Shown: positions 1 through 6,642, counted from the first letter of the stretch. The stretch: DNA of 12,162 nucleotides from CAYOXX01 sp964408025 (GCA_964408025.1 CAYOXX010000094.1:1-12162); one strand, 5' to 3'. The notes: a model not told the origin generated them from the sequence alone. A program made the numbers and translations.

Positions 1-1542
1 CTCCTCCTTCTTGTTGTTCAGCGTTATCCGGTGCAGCAGGTCGTCGAGACGCGACTGGTTGAACTCGGAATAGGCGTTCTCCGCGGCGGCCAGCTCGGCG
101 GCCTCGCGGTCGGTGGCGAAGTTCATGAAGTACGTCTCGGCGCCGCTGATGCTGCCGCGCCGCCTGCTGGCGTTGGCGTGGATGGAGAAGAACAGGTCGG
201 CCTCTGCGGAGTTGGCGATCGCTGTGCGCTGCTCCAGCTCGACGAATTCGTCGCGCTCGCGCGTCAGCCGCACCGCGATCTCGGGCATCTCCTGCTCGAT
301 CAGAGTCTGGAGCCGGCGGGCGACGTCCAGCGCCACCGCCTTCTCCGTCAGGCCGCCGACGCCGACGGCGCCGGGGTCGCGGCCGCCGTGGCCCGGGTCG
401 ATGACGATGGTCCGCACCCGCGCCCCGAGCTGGCGGCTGATCGAGAACTCGCCGTTGTGGTTGCTGTCGGCGCCGTCGCTCGGCTCCCCGGTCGCCTCGG
501 CCGGCTCCTCCGCGCCGGCCTCGGCGCGGGCGGCTGAGTAGTAGCCCGGCCCGCGGCCGACGCCGTAGAGGTCGAATACGATGCGGAACGGCGACGGCAG
601 CGTGAAGACGCGGTAGCGCCGGAAGCTGTCGAAGTCCAGCACCACGCGCGTCGCCGAGCGCGAGAACTGGCCGATCCGGATGCGACTGAGATAGCGGTTT
701 TCGACCGCGATGTCGGTCGTGCGCAGGTTGCTGGAGGCCAGGTTGACGCCCTCGAGGTCGAAGTAGACGCGCCGGTTGGGTGCCGGTAGTTGCCGGTAGG
801 TGAATTCGACCTCGTCGCTCAGCTCGATCACCACGCGGCCGTTGTTGCGGCCGAAGCTGGTGCGGATATCGCGAATCGTCGCCGGCCCGCGGCGCTCGCG
901 CTCGCCCGCTTCCGGTTCGGATTCCGCCTCGGCCGGCGGCTCGTCCCCGGGCTCCTCGCTGGTGGGGTTCGCGTCGGCTTCCGCAACTTCGGCCTCGCCC
1001 TCTTCGGCCGGCTCGCTTTCCGCCTGCTCCCGGGTCTCGCCACTCAATTCCCGGATACGCTCGCGCGCGGCGGCGGTCTTGTAACCGCGGGGGAAGCGGC
1101 GCACCAGCTCGTTGTAGGTGACAAGCGCCTGCTCCGGCTGCAGCATCAGCTCGTCCTGGATCTCGCCGATGGCGAAAAGAGCCGCCTGCTGCAGGTAGCT
1201 GCTCGGGAAGTCGCGAAGCACGGTGCGGTAGCGGGCGACGGCGGTGTCGAGGAAGGAGCGGGTGCCGAAGTGCTCGTACATCTCGCGGTAGACGCCGCCG
1301 GTGATGAAGATGATGTCGTCGACCAGCGGATCGTTCGGGTAGGAGTCTATGATCAGGCGGTAGGCGGCCACCACGCCGAGCCAGGCCTCCGCGTCGCCGC
1401 TGCGCTCGGCGTCGGCCTTGAGGTCGAAGTAGGAGCGCTGGGCGCGGTCGTAGAGGGCGAGCACTCCCTCGTCCACGCTCTGCGCTGCCGGCGCCGAGGC
1501 GAAGACTAACAGAAGGATCAGGGGTAGGCCGACTGCTCGCAT
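1..1542 (-). CDS. N-acetylmuramoyl-L-alanine amidase with TPR-like and AMIN domains (partial, C-terminus cut by window edge)
   Basis: Reading the minus strand from the ATG at 1542 gives an open frame of 514 codons that runs off the left edge. Residues 1-20 are a signal peptide (hydrophobic LPLILLLVF, then SAPAAQ). Residues 25-165 are helical and TPR/BamD-like, with repeated AYRLIIDSYP, RYRTVLRDFP and TYNELVRRFP units. Residues 168-218 are a Glu/Ala/Pro-rich linker. About 220-330 is an AMIN domain, which in this family targets peptidoglycan or the envelope. After a second acidic linker, the Amidase_3 domain starts near 377. It carries DPGHGG (zinc His385), Glu400 in LTEK and His455 in SIHAN, three of the expected zinc/catalytic residues. 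The last Glu lies beyond the edge. The enzyme should cleave the amide bond between muramic acid and the stem peptide in the periplasm. Transcription is divergent from the M24 gene, from the promoter at 1594-1623. The fold assignment is secure; the role in cell separation is inferred. Confidence 0.93.
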   Translation of the reverse strand, partial: MRAVGLPLILLLVFASAPAAQSVDEGVLALYDRAQRSYFDLKADAERSGDAEAWLGVVAAYRLIIDSYPNDPLVDDIIFITGGVYREMYEHFGTRSFLDTAVARYRTVLRDFPSSYLQQAALFAIGEIQDELMLQPEQALVTYNELVRRFPRGYKTAAARERIRELSGETREQAESEPAEEGEAEVAEADANPTSEEPGDEPPAEAESEPEAGERERRGPATIRDIRTSFGRNNGRVVIELSDEVEFTYRQLPAPNRRVYFDLEGVNLASSNLRTTDIAVENRYLSRIRIGQFSRSATRVVLDFDSFRRYRVFTLPSPFRIVFDLYGVGRGPGYYSAARAEAGAEEPAEATGEPSDGADSNHNGEFSISRQLGARVRTIVIDPGHGGRDPGAVGVGGLTEKAVALDVARRLQTLIEQEMPEIAVRLTRERDEFVELEQRTAIANSAEADLFFSIHANASRRRGSISGAETYFMNFATDREAAELAAAENAYSEFNQSRLDDLLHRITLNNKKEE

Positions 1543-1593
1543 ATTGAACTTCTTAATTTCTGGCCCCCAGCGTAAAGCCATTAGAATCAACAC

Positions 1594-1623
1594 ATTATAA
1601 CACAATTGATCGGTTTCTGTCAA
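1594..1623 (-). promoter_or_regulatory. sigma-70-type promoter of the amidase gene
   Basis: On the minus strand TTGACA (1623-1618) is followed by an 18-base spacer and a perfect TATAAT (1599-1594). A TG one base upstream makes it an extended -10 (TGTTATAAT). Transcription should start near 1587, leaving a leader of about 45 bases before the ATG at 1542. Both hexamers match the consensus exactly, so this is the strongest promoter in the window. Confidence 0.85.
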
Positions 1624-1731
1624 AGCGTTTGCACGCGGCCGTCTATAGTGTGCGGCCTCGAGGTGGGCCGGCGGGGGCCGGTGCTGCCGCTCGACTCGAC
1701 CGGATCTGTGCTTCCGCTCCCTTATCGTCAC

Positions 1732-1740
1732 TGATATATT
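1732..1740 (+). promoter_or_regulatory. probable extended -10 element for the M24 gene
   Basis: TGATATATT fits the extended -10 pattern (TG, one base, then a hexamer close to TATAAT). It lies 36 bases before the M24 start codon. The -35 region 17 bases upstream (TTCCGC at 1712-1717) is poor, as extended -10 promoters allow. It is read away from the amidase promoter in the same 233-bp gap. Confidence 0.5.
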
Positions 1741-1760
1741 GAAAGACAAATAGGAATTTC

Positions 1761-1770
1761 GGGAGGAGGG
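1761..1770 (+). promoter_or_regulatory. strong ribosome binding site of the M24 gene
   Basis: GGGAGGAGGG holds two overlapping Shine-Dalgarno cores and ends 5 bases before the ATG at 1776. It fixes that start, which also places the Tat twin-arginine motif at residues 5-6. Confidence 0.8.
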
Positions 1771-1775
1771 AAGCC

Positions 1776-3164
1776 ATGTCTTTTTCTCGACGTAACTTCT
1801 TGCGCGGGATCGGCGCGGGCGTGCTGGGTGCATCGGCTGTCGGCAGCCTGACGGGTATGCGGCGGGCGCCGCAGGAGGGCGCCTCGGCGGCGCTGCTGCG
1901 GCGCGACCTGGGCTGCCCCGCAGTAGCCGACTTCGACCGCCTGCCGCACGAGTGGTATGTGGCCGCCATCGGCCGCCTGCGGGAGCGCCTGGCGGAGAAG
2001 GGTGTCGACGCGGTGCTGCTGCGCGACCGCTGGAACATCATCTACTACACCGGCCTCTTCCACTCGACCACCGAGCGGCCGTTCGGAGTCCTGATCCCCT
2101 TCGACACCGAGGCGCTGTTCTGGTACAACCCGGGGCTGGACCGCGACCTGGTCGACACCTGGTGGGCGACCGGGAGCGACTACTATTTCGACTTCCTGCA
2201 CGCCGAGGGCGGCTTCCCCAACCGCGGCCAGGTGCAGCAGGGCCGCACCGTGGACCTCTGGGAATGGACGCTGCGCGGCGTCCGCGAGCGCGGCTACGGC
2301 GAGGGCACGCTCGGCATCGACGGCGAGCTGCCGCCGTCGGCGATGCAGACTCTCCGCAGAGTTATGCCAGATGCTCGTGTGGTCGACATCGCGCCCGACT
2401 GCAAGGCGATGCGGATGGTCAAGACGCCTGAGGAGATCGCGCTCTGCCAGCGGGCCATGGACTACTTCAGCCGCATCCACGCCTTCGCCCGCGACTACCT
2501 GCTCGAGCGCGGCACCGACGCCACCGACTACGAGATCGCCCACGCCACCGAGCGGTTCGGCTACGAGCTGGTCATGAACGATATCGCCAACGACGGCCGC
2601 CCGCACAACGCCGTCGGCGTCCGGGTCGGCATCGGCTGCCGCGCCGGCGTCGCCACCGCCTACCCGCACCCCAACCAGAGCTACTACAAGCGGATCGAGC
2701 GCGGCGACGCCCTGCAGATCGCCGGCTACGTGAGCATCGGCGGCTACGGTGGCGAGTGCTACCGCTACTACCAGATACTCCCCTGGGACGCTCGGCGCGA
2801 GCGGGCCTGGCAGGTGGTGAGCGACTGCGTCGAGATCCAGGCGCGTGAGAGCCGCCATGGCCTCACCTGCAGCTCCGTCGCCTACAAGATCCACCAGCAC
2901 CAGGTGCGCAATGGCGTCGCCGAACTGATCTACCACCGCCCGGCCCACGGCCAGGGCATGGAGGGCCACCAGCAGCCCTGGCTGGCGCTGGGCGACTACA
3001 CGATGCTCGAGGAGGGGATGACCTTCAGCGTCGAGCCCGGCCTCTACGACCCAGAGCACGGCTACGGCTACAACCCCAGCGACCTGCTGCTGGTCGCCCG
3101 CGAGCGCGGCATACTGATGAGCTCGGTGCCCTACACCAGGGAGTGGATGATACTGGATCTGTGA
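1776..3164 (+). CDS. Tat-exported M24 (creatinase/prolidase-fold) family protein with degenerate metal site
   Basis: The N-terminus MSFSRRNFLRGIGAG has the twin-arginine motif (Arg5-Arg6) and an alanine/glycine-rich hydrophobic stretch, so the folded protein is probably exported by Tat. Residues about 60-205 match the creatinase N-terminal domain and 220-455 the pita-bread M24 domain. The fold landmarks are present: RGDALQIAG (309-317), RPAHGQGMEGH (388-398), FSVEPGLY (417-424) and LLLV (437-440). Of the five metal ligands of methionine aminopeptidase/prolidase, the first Asp is Ala316, the second Asp is Glu327, His391 and Glu420 are kept, and the last Glu is Ser435. Normal dinuclear metal binding therefore looks unlikely. 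Creatinase is a metal-free member of the fold, so a metal-free hydrolase or a non-enzymatic binding protein are both possible. At 462 residues, length is normal for the family. Its stop is 7 bp from the stop of the convergent channel gene. Confidence 0.9.
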   Translation: MSFSRRNFLRGIGAGVLGASAVGSLTGMRRAPQEGASAALLRRDLGCPAVADFDRLPHEWYVAAIGRLRERLAEKGVDAVLLRDRWNIIYYTGLFHSTTERPFGVLIPFDTEALFWYNPGLDRDLVDTWWATGSDYYFDFLHAEGGFPNRGQVQQGRTVDLWEWTLRGVRERGYGEGTLGIDGELPPSAMQTLRRVMPDARVVDIAPDCKAMRMVKTPEEIALCQRAMDYFSRIHAFARDYLLERGTDATDYEIAHATERFGYELVMNDIANDGRPHNAVGVRVGIGCRAGVATAYPHPNQSYYKRIERGDALQIAGYVSIGGYGGECYRYYQILPWDARRERAWQVVSDCVEIQARESRHGLTCSSVAYKIHQHQVRNGVAELIYHRPAHGQGMEGHQQPWLALGDYTMLEEGMTFSVEPGLYDPEHGYGYNPSDLLLVARERGILMSSVPYTREWMILDL

Positions 3165-3171
3165 GGCGCGA

Positions 3172-4206
3172 TCAGCCCTCGACGAGCTGCCTGAGGGCTG
3201 CTATCTGGTCCATCGAGCCGAGCACGACCATCGTGTCGCCGGCCTCGAGGGTGGTGTCGCGCTGGGGATTGTATACGTAGTCTTCGGAGCCCGGCCTGCG
3301 CAGGCCGAGCACCAGCACTCCCGCCTTCTCCTTTATCATCGCCTCGCCGAGCCCGCGGCCGCACAGCCGGCAGCCCTCGTGCAGCGTCGCCTCCTCGATG
3401 CGCCAGTTCTTGTGCTTGTCCTTGAGCATGACGTCGAGGAAGCCGACGGCGGCGGGGCGGATCATCTCGCTGACCATGCGCATCGAGCCGATGAAGTTGG
3501 GGCTGACGACGCCGTCGGCGCCGGCGTAGCGGAGCTTGGGGATCGAGGCCTCGGCGACGGCCAGCGAGACGATCCTCAGCCCCGGGTTGAGGCGGCGGGC
3601 GGTGATGACGGCGAAGAGGTTGTCCTGGTCGGACTCGAGCGCCGCCAGCAGGCCGCGCGCGCGCTCGATGCCGCAGGCGATCAGGATCTCGTCGTCGGCC
3701 ACGTCGCCGGCGACGTAGTTTGTCTCGCGGTCGCCGCCGGCCAGCTTCTCGAGGCGCTCGGCGTCGCCGTCGACGGCGACGAACGGGTTGCGGGTGCGCC
3801 GCAGCTCGTCGACCAGGTAGCGGGCGATGAGGCCGGAGCCGCAGACTATGTAGTGATCGCGAAGCTTCTCGATCCGCTTCTCCATTTTCCGTCTCCTGAT
3901 CAGGTCTCGCAGTTGCCCCTCGACGAAGAAGGCGGTGACGTTGGAGACCGCGTAGAGCAGCGTTCCTATGCCGCTGAAGGCCAGAATGACAACCAGCAGC
4001 CGCCCCGGCGCGCTCAGCTCGCCGGGAATCTCGCCGAAGCCGATGGTGGTGATCGTGATCGCCGTCAGGTAGAAGGCCTCAAACGGCGACATCCGCTGGT
4101 GTGGGCCTTCGATAAGGGAGAAGCCGACCGTGCCGACGGTGAAGATGGCCACCAGCAGGACGACGATCTGGATCAGCTTATTACGAAATAGCGTCGGTTT
4201 CGCCAT
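3172..4206 (-). CDS. MthK-like potassium channel, two transmembrane helices plus RCK (TrkA-N/TrkA-C) domain
   Basis: Residues 10-32 form the first membrane helix. Residues 43-59 form the pore helix and the selectivity filter TIGFGE (54-59), a variant of TVGYGD/E. Residues 66-95 form the inner helix. A charged linker (RRRKMEKRIEK, 104-114) leads to the RCK N-lobe: a Rossmann motif VCGSGLIA (121-128), Asp146 at the end of the second strand, and GDVADDEIL (167-175). A TrkA-C domain fills about 265-344, with the typical GDTMVVLG near its end. Four pores with a gating ring should conduct K+ across the inner membrane, gated by a ligand at the RCK domain (Ca2+ in MthK; unknown here). The 344-residue length is close to MthK. 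An internal start at Met108 is described separately. The gene follows galT on the same strand by 80 bp, so it may share its transcript. The ligand and physiological role are not visible. Confidence 0.93.
   Translation of the reverse strand: MAKPTLFRNKLIQIVVLLVAIFTVGTVGFSLIEGPHQRMSPFEAFYLTAITITTIGFGEIPGELSAPGRLLVVILAFSGIGTLLYAVSNVTAFFVEGQLRDLIRRRKMEKRIEKLRDHYIVCGSGLIARYLVDELRRTRNPFVAVDGDAERLEKLAGGDRETNYVAGDVADDEILIACGIERARGLLAALESDQDNLFAVITARRLNPGLRIVSLAVAEASIPKLRYAGADGVVSPNFIGSMRMVSEMIRPAAVGFLDVMLKDKHKNWRIEEATLHEGCRLCGRGLGEAMIKEKAGVLVLGLRRPGSEDYVYNPQRDTTLEAGDTMVVLGSMDQIAALRQLVEG
3883..3897 (-). promoter_or_regulatory. internal ribosome binding site and ATG inside the channel gene (free RCK subunit start)
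   Basis: On the minus strand AGGAG (3897-3893) is followed by 7 bases and an in-frame ATG (3885-3883), codon 108. Initiation here would give a soluble 237-residue RCK protein starting MEKRIEKLRDHYIVCGSG, lacking the pore. This matches MthK, where an internal start at Met107 supplies the free RCK subunits of the octameric gating ring. The spacing and strength are better than those of the upstream full-length start. The function is inferred by analogy. Confidence 0.65.
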
Positions 4207-4286
4207 CGCCCAGCGTTTCAGCCTCCGCGCTGTTCAGGTTGGCGACAGACTAACTCCCCCGGGGACTCCAAATCAAGCTTTCGGAT

Positions 4287-5333
4287 TCAGACGATGCCAG
4301 CCTGGATTTCTGCTTCCCTCAGGAATTTCGCCGCCTCTTCGAGCGGCACGGGATTGATGTAGAAGCCGGTGCCCCACTCGAACCCGGCGGTCTTGGTCAC
4401 CCGCGGGAAGATCTCGAGGTGCCAGTGCCAATCTGATGCCCGCGTGCTCCAGTAATCGGCGTGGCGGGCCGGGGCCTCGGTGCTGGGCGCCGTGTGCAGC
4501 ATGAAGTTGTAGGGCGGATCATTGAGGCCCGCGCGCAGGCGCTGCAGCGTCTCCCGCAGCGCCGCGGCCATAAACCGGAGTGTCTCGTCGTCGGCGTCCT
4601 GGAGACGGTGGCCGTGCGCCCGCGGCAGGAGCATCATCTCGAACGGGAAGCGGGAGGCGTAGCGGCAGTAGACAACAAACCGCTCGTCGGAGAAAACGAT
4701 GCGGCTGCCGTCCTCAAGCTCCTGATTCATCAGGTCACAGAAGATGCATCGTTTCTCTGCGCTGTAGTAAGCGCGCGCCGAGTCGAGCTCCAGCGCCACG
4801 GTCTTGGGAGTGATCGGCGTGGCGATGATCTGGGTGTGCGGGTGAGCCAGCGAGGCACCCGCCTCCAGGCCGTGGTTCTTGAAGATCAGCACGTAGCGGA
4901 AGCGCGGATCGCGCATGAGGGCGGCAAGCCGCTCGCGGTAGGCCTTTAGCACCAGCGCCAGGTGCTCGACGTCCATGGAGGCCAGCGACTCGTGCGGCTC
5001 CGGCGTCTCGACGATCACCTCGTGGGCGCCGACGCCGCTCATCCTGTCGTAGAGGCCGACATCCTGCCGCTCGGCGTCGCCCTCGGTTTCCAGCGCCGGG
5101 AACTTGTTCGGCACCACCCGCACCCGCCAGCCGGGTGTGTCGGGTTTCGTGCCCGCGTCGCGGAAGGCGAAGATCTCGGGCGGGATCTGGTCCTCGTTGC
5201 CCGGGACGAAGGGATAGAACGCTGCGGAGCGGGTGCTCGCCGCTTCGTGGCTGAAGTCGGTCGGCCTGCGGGCCCGCTCGGTGGCGATTATCACCCAGCG
5301 GCGCTGGATCGGATCGCGTCGCAGTTCGGGCAT
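4287..5333 (-). CDS. galT: GalT-family hexose-1-phosphate uridylyltransferase
   Basis: The HIT-fold nucleotidyltransferase GalT (COG1085 type) swaps UMP between UDP-glucose and galactose-1-phosphate in the Leloir pathway. The N-terminus RRDPIQRRWVIIATERARRP is typical. The active-site motif is GASLAHPHTQ (159-168), with His166 expected to be the nucleophile. A second metal site is complete: Cys196 and Cys199 (CIFC), His240 in PRAH, and His303/305 in DWHWHLEIFP. The usual CPFCPGNE zinc motif near the N-terminus reads YPFVPGNE, with Tyr40 and Val43 replacing both cysteines, although His114 and His164 remain. At 348 residues it is the normal length. The start has GGAG eight bases upstream. It lies 35 bp after the Fe-S gene's present stop and 80 bp before the channel gene, on the same strand. 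A related activity, such as ADP-glucose or another NDP-sugar phosphorylase/transferase, cannot be excluded. Confidence 0.9.
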   Translation of the reverse strand: MPELRRDPIQRRWVIIATERARRPTDFSHEAASTRSAAFYPFVPGNEDQIPPEIFAFRDAGTKPDTPGWRVRVVPNKFPALETEGDAERQDVGLYDRMSGVGAHEVIVETPEPHESLASMDVEHLALVLKAYRERLAALMRDPRFRYVLIFKNHGLEAGASLAHPHTQIIATPITPKTVALELDSARAYYSAEKRCIFCDLMNQELEDGSRIVFSDERFVVYCRYASRFPFEMMLLPRAHGHRLQDADDETLRFMAAALRETLQRLRAGLNDPPYNFMLHTAPSTEAPARHADYWSTRASDWHWHLEIFPRVTKTAGFEWGTGFYINPVPLEEAAKFLREAEIQAGIV

Positions 5334-5368
5334 GACTGTTACTCCGGTTCCTGCCTCGGAACCTTCTT

Positions 5369-6580
5369 TTAACGACCACGCGTGCAGCCTGCCCGAGGGT
5401 GGTCTTCCTTTGCGCGAGTCCCGATCCGCGTATCAATCGGTTGTCCGCTCCTCCTGGGCTGCGGTCTTCTTGTCGTACCTGGACAGAGCCAGGTGCGCAG
5501 CATGATCCTTTTCAGCGGGCCGGAGCGGCTGGCGACGCGATTTACGCTCCAGTGGATCAGGTCCGCGGGCGGCACGTCCCGCTCCGCTTCCGGCCTGCGA
5601 ACCATGGAGATCGACTCGGTCGGGCAGGTGAGTATGCAGACTCCGCAGCCGATGCAGCGCTCGCCGAGCACCATGTATGTTCCGTCTTCCTCGACTATCG
5701 CTTCCATCTGGCAGCGCTCGTTCGCGCAGGCGCCGCAGGCGGAGCAGCTATCCTGGTCTATAAAGGCTACGAAGTTGCTTCTGGCCAAGGCATAGGGCGC
5801 ATCGAACTCCTTCACTGATCGCAGAATTCCGCAGCAGCAAACGCAGCAGTTGCAGACGAACATCTGCCCCTCCTGGACGTTGTAGGTGCAGTGGATCAGG
5901 CCCTCCCTTTCGGTGGCATCCAGGACTTCCAGGGCCTCTTCCTTTGATATGATTCTGCCTGCAAACGAGAAGTAGTCGAACGCGCCCTCGTCTTTGGAGA
6001 ACACGAGGCATGTCTCCAAGGTGTGGTCGCACGGTTTCCCCAAGAGGGCCATCGACTTGCGGCAGATGCAGTCCATGAGCTGGAACGATTTCGCCTCCTC
6101 GATCATCCGTTGCATGTCCTCGTAGCGGAGCACCTGCAGTTCCGCCTTGATCGGCTGATTGACAGGCACCACGCGGGCCATCGACGGTCCTTTTTCGCCA
6201 ATGCCCTTGGCTAGCTCGGGCATGTACTCCTCGACCATGTCGACCAGTTCCTTGTCCAATCGCTCCAACTGGAACTCGTAGATTCCGAGGACGAACGGAG
6301 CTAGCATGTACACCTGCCTGCCGCCCATCTTCATGGAGCCGATCTGGCGCTTTTCGGCCATGCCGTCGAGCGTGGCCCGCACCTCCTCCACCGGTTGGCC
6401 GAGGCGCCCGGCCACTTCCTCGGCGGTCTCCGGAAGTGGCTTAAGCTTCAGGGCCATCGCGGCGTCCTCGGGCGAGAATATCCTTCGCAGGATTTTCAGC
6501 TCGACGCCGCTCTTGGTGGCGGGAAAACCGGTTGGCATTTCGTCGAGTTTTTTTGCTAAACGTTTATATACATCAGCCAT
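5369..6580 (-). CDS. cysteine-rich 4Fe-4S protein with N-terminal winged-helix-like region; 3' end apparently frameshifted
   Basis: This resembles a family of about 380-residue ferredoxin-like proteins found in anaerobes; its function is not established. Residues 25-95 (GVELKILRRIF... EEVAGRLG...MAEKRQIG...) look like a winged-helix domain. A first cysteine set is Cys171, Cys173, Cys184 and Cys191. A dense cluster CNCCVCCC follows at 243-250. Two ferredoxin motifs come next: Cys279-282-285-290 (one residue longer than usual before the last Cys) and a canonical CIGCGVCILTCP at 309-320. Up to four clusters are therefore possible, suggesting cytoplasmic electron transfer or redox sensing. No signal or membrane segment is seen. 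After residue 363 the frame becomes Arg/Pro-rich and shadow-like. One extra base near 5492 would instead give TLALSRYDKKTAAQEERTTD and a stop at 5433-5435, a natural-looking end of about 382 residues. Local G+C is lower than in neighbours. The start follows an unusual run of nine G. Confidence 0.85.
   Translation of the reverse strand: MADVYKRLAKKLDEMPTGFPATKSGVELKILRRIFSPEDAAMALKLKPLPETAEEVAGRLGQPVEEVRATLDGMAEKRQIGSMKMGGRQVYMLAPFVLGIYEFQLERLDKELVDMVEEYMPELAKGIGEKGPSMARVVPVNQPIKAELQVLRYEDMQRMIEEAKSFQLMDCICRKSMALLGKPCDHTLETCLVFSKDEGAFDYFSFAGRIISKEEALEVLDATEREGLIHCTYNVQEGQMFVCNCCVCCCGILRSVKEFDAPYALARSNFVAFIDQDSCSACGACANERCQMEAIVEEDGTYMVLGERCIGCGVCILTCPTESISMVRRPEAERDVPPADLIHWSVNRVASRSGPLKRIMLRTWLCPGTTRRPQPRRSGQPIDTRIGTRAKEDHPRAGCTRGR
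5477..5494 (-). other. apparent frameshift site coinciding with a perfect hairpin near the Fe-S gene 3' end
   Basis: The minus strand reads ACCTGG-CTCTGT-CCAGGT, a perfect six-base-pair stem with a six-base loop. Upstream of it the protein is family-like (GPLKRIMLR). Downstream, the annotated frame gives an Arg/Pro-rich tail. The other frame gives LALSRYDKKTAAQEERTTD and a stop. One missing C in ACC, inside the hairpin, explains this. It may be a sequencing or assembly error, or a true small deletion that only changes the last ~20 residues. Confidence 0.55.
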
Positions 6581-6581
6581 G

Positions 6582-6590
6582 CCCCCCCCC
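6582..6590 (-). repeat. nine-base G homopolymer between leader and start codon of the Fe-S gene
   Basis: On the minus strand AATA is followed by nine G, one C and the ATG at 6580. No other Shine-Dalgarno sequence is visible, so the G run probably pairs with the anti-Shine-Dalgarno itself. A run this long at the ribosome site is prone to slip and could alter start spacing. It could also be a length error in sequencing. Confidence 0.7.
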
Positions 6591-6633
6591 TATTGTTCAA
6601 GCGCTGACCCGGAAAAATGAAATCGTGCCAAGG

Positions 6634-6642
6634 ATAATAACA
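6634..6642 (-). promoter_or_regulatory. possible extended -10 element for the Fe-S gene
   Basis: The minus strand reads TGTTATTAT, the same TG-plus-one-base arrangement as the amidase promoter (TGTTATAAT), about 54 bases before the start codon. No convincing -35 lies 16-18 bases upstream (CCCTGA region). It would drive the Fe-S, galT and channel genes if they form one transcript. Confidence 0.4.

Noticed and set aside
790..1509. Plus-strand open frame of 239 codons at the left end
   Set aside because: It lies inside the minus-strand amidase, whose domains and promoter are convincing. The plus frame has no ribosome site or family motif.
1728..3059. Long open frame of 443 codons on the minus strand under the M24 gene
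   Set aside because: It is a mirror of a high-G+C coding gene: the plus-strand frame has a Tat signal, strong ribosome site and clear M24 motifs. The minus frame is low-complexity Val/Ala/Gly/Asp-rich with no motif.
3379..4191. Plus-strand open frame of 270 codons over the channel gene
   Set aside because: Asp/Val/Gly/Ala-rich antisense of the RCK domain; no start signal.
4250..4275. C/G-rich palindrome (CCCCCGGGG) between galT and the channel gene as a terminator
   Set aside because: There is no loop to allow a stable hairpin and no T-tract after it on either strand.
4735..5436. Minus-strand open frame of 233 codons overlapping galT and the Fe-S 3' end
   Set aside because: It is galT read one frame over, rich in Arg/Ala/Gly. 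The galT frame has its own GGAG and all motifs.
5477..5494. Programmed ribosomal frameshift in the Fe-S gene
   Set aside because: There is a hairpin but no slippery heptamer before it, and only the last ~20 residues would change. A sequencing error or simple indel is more economical.
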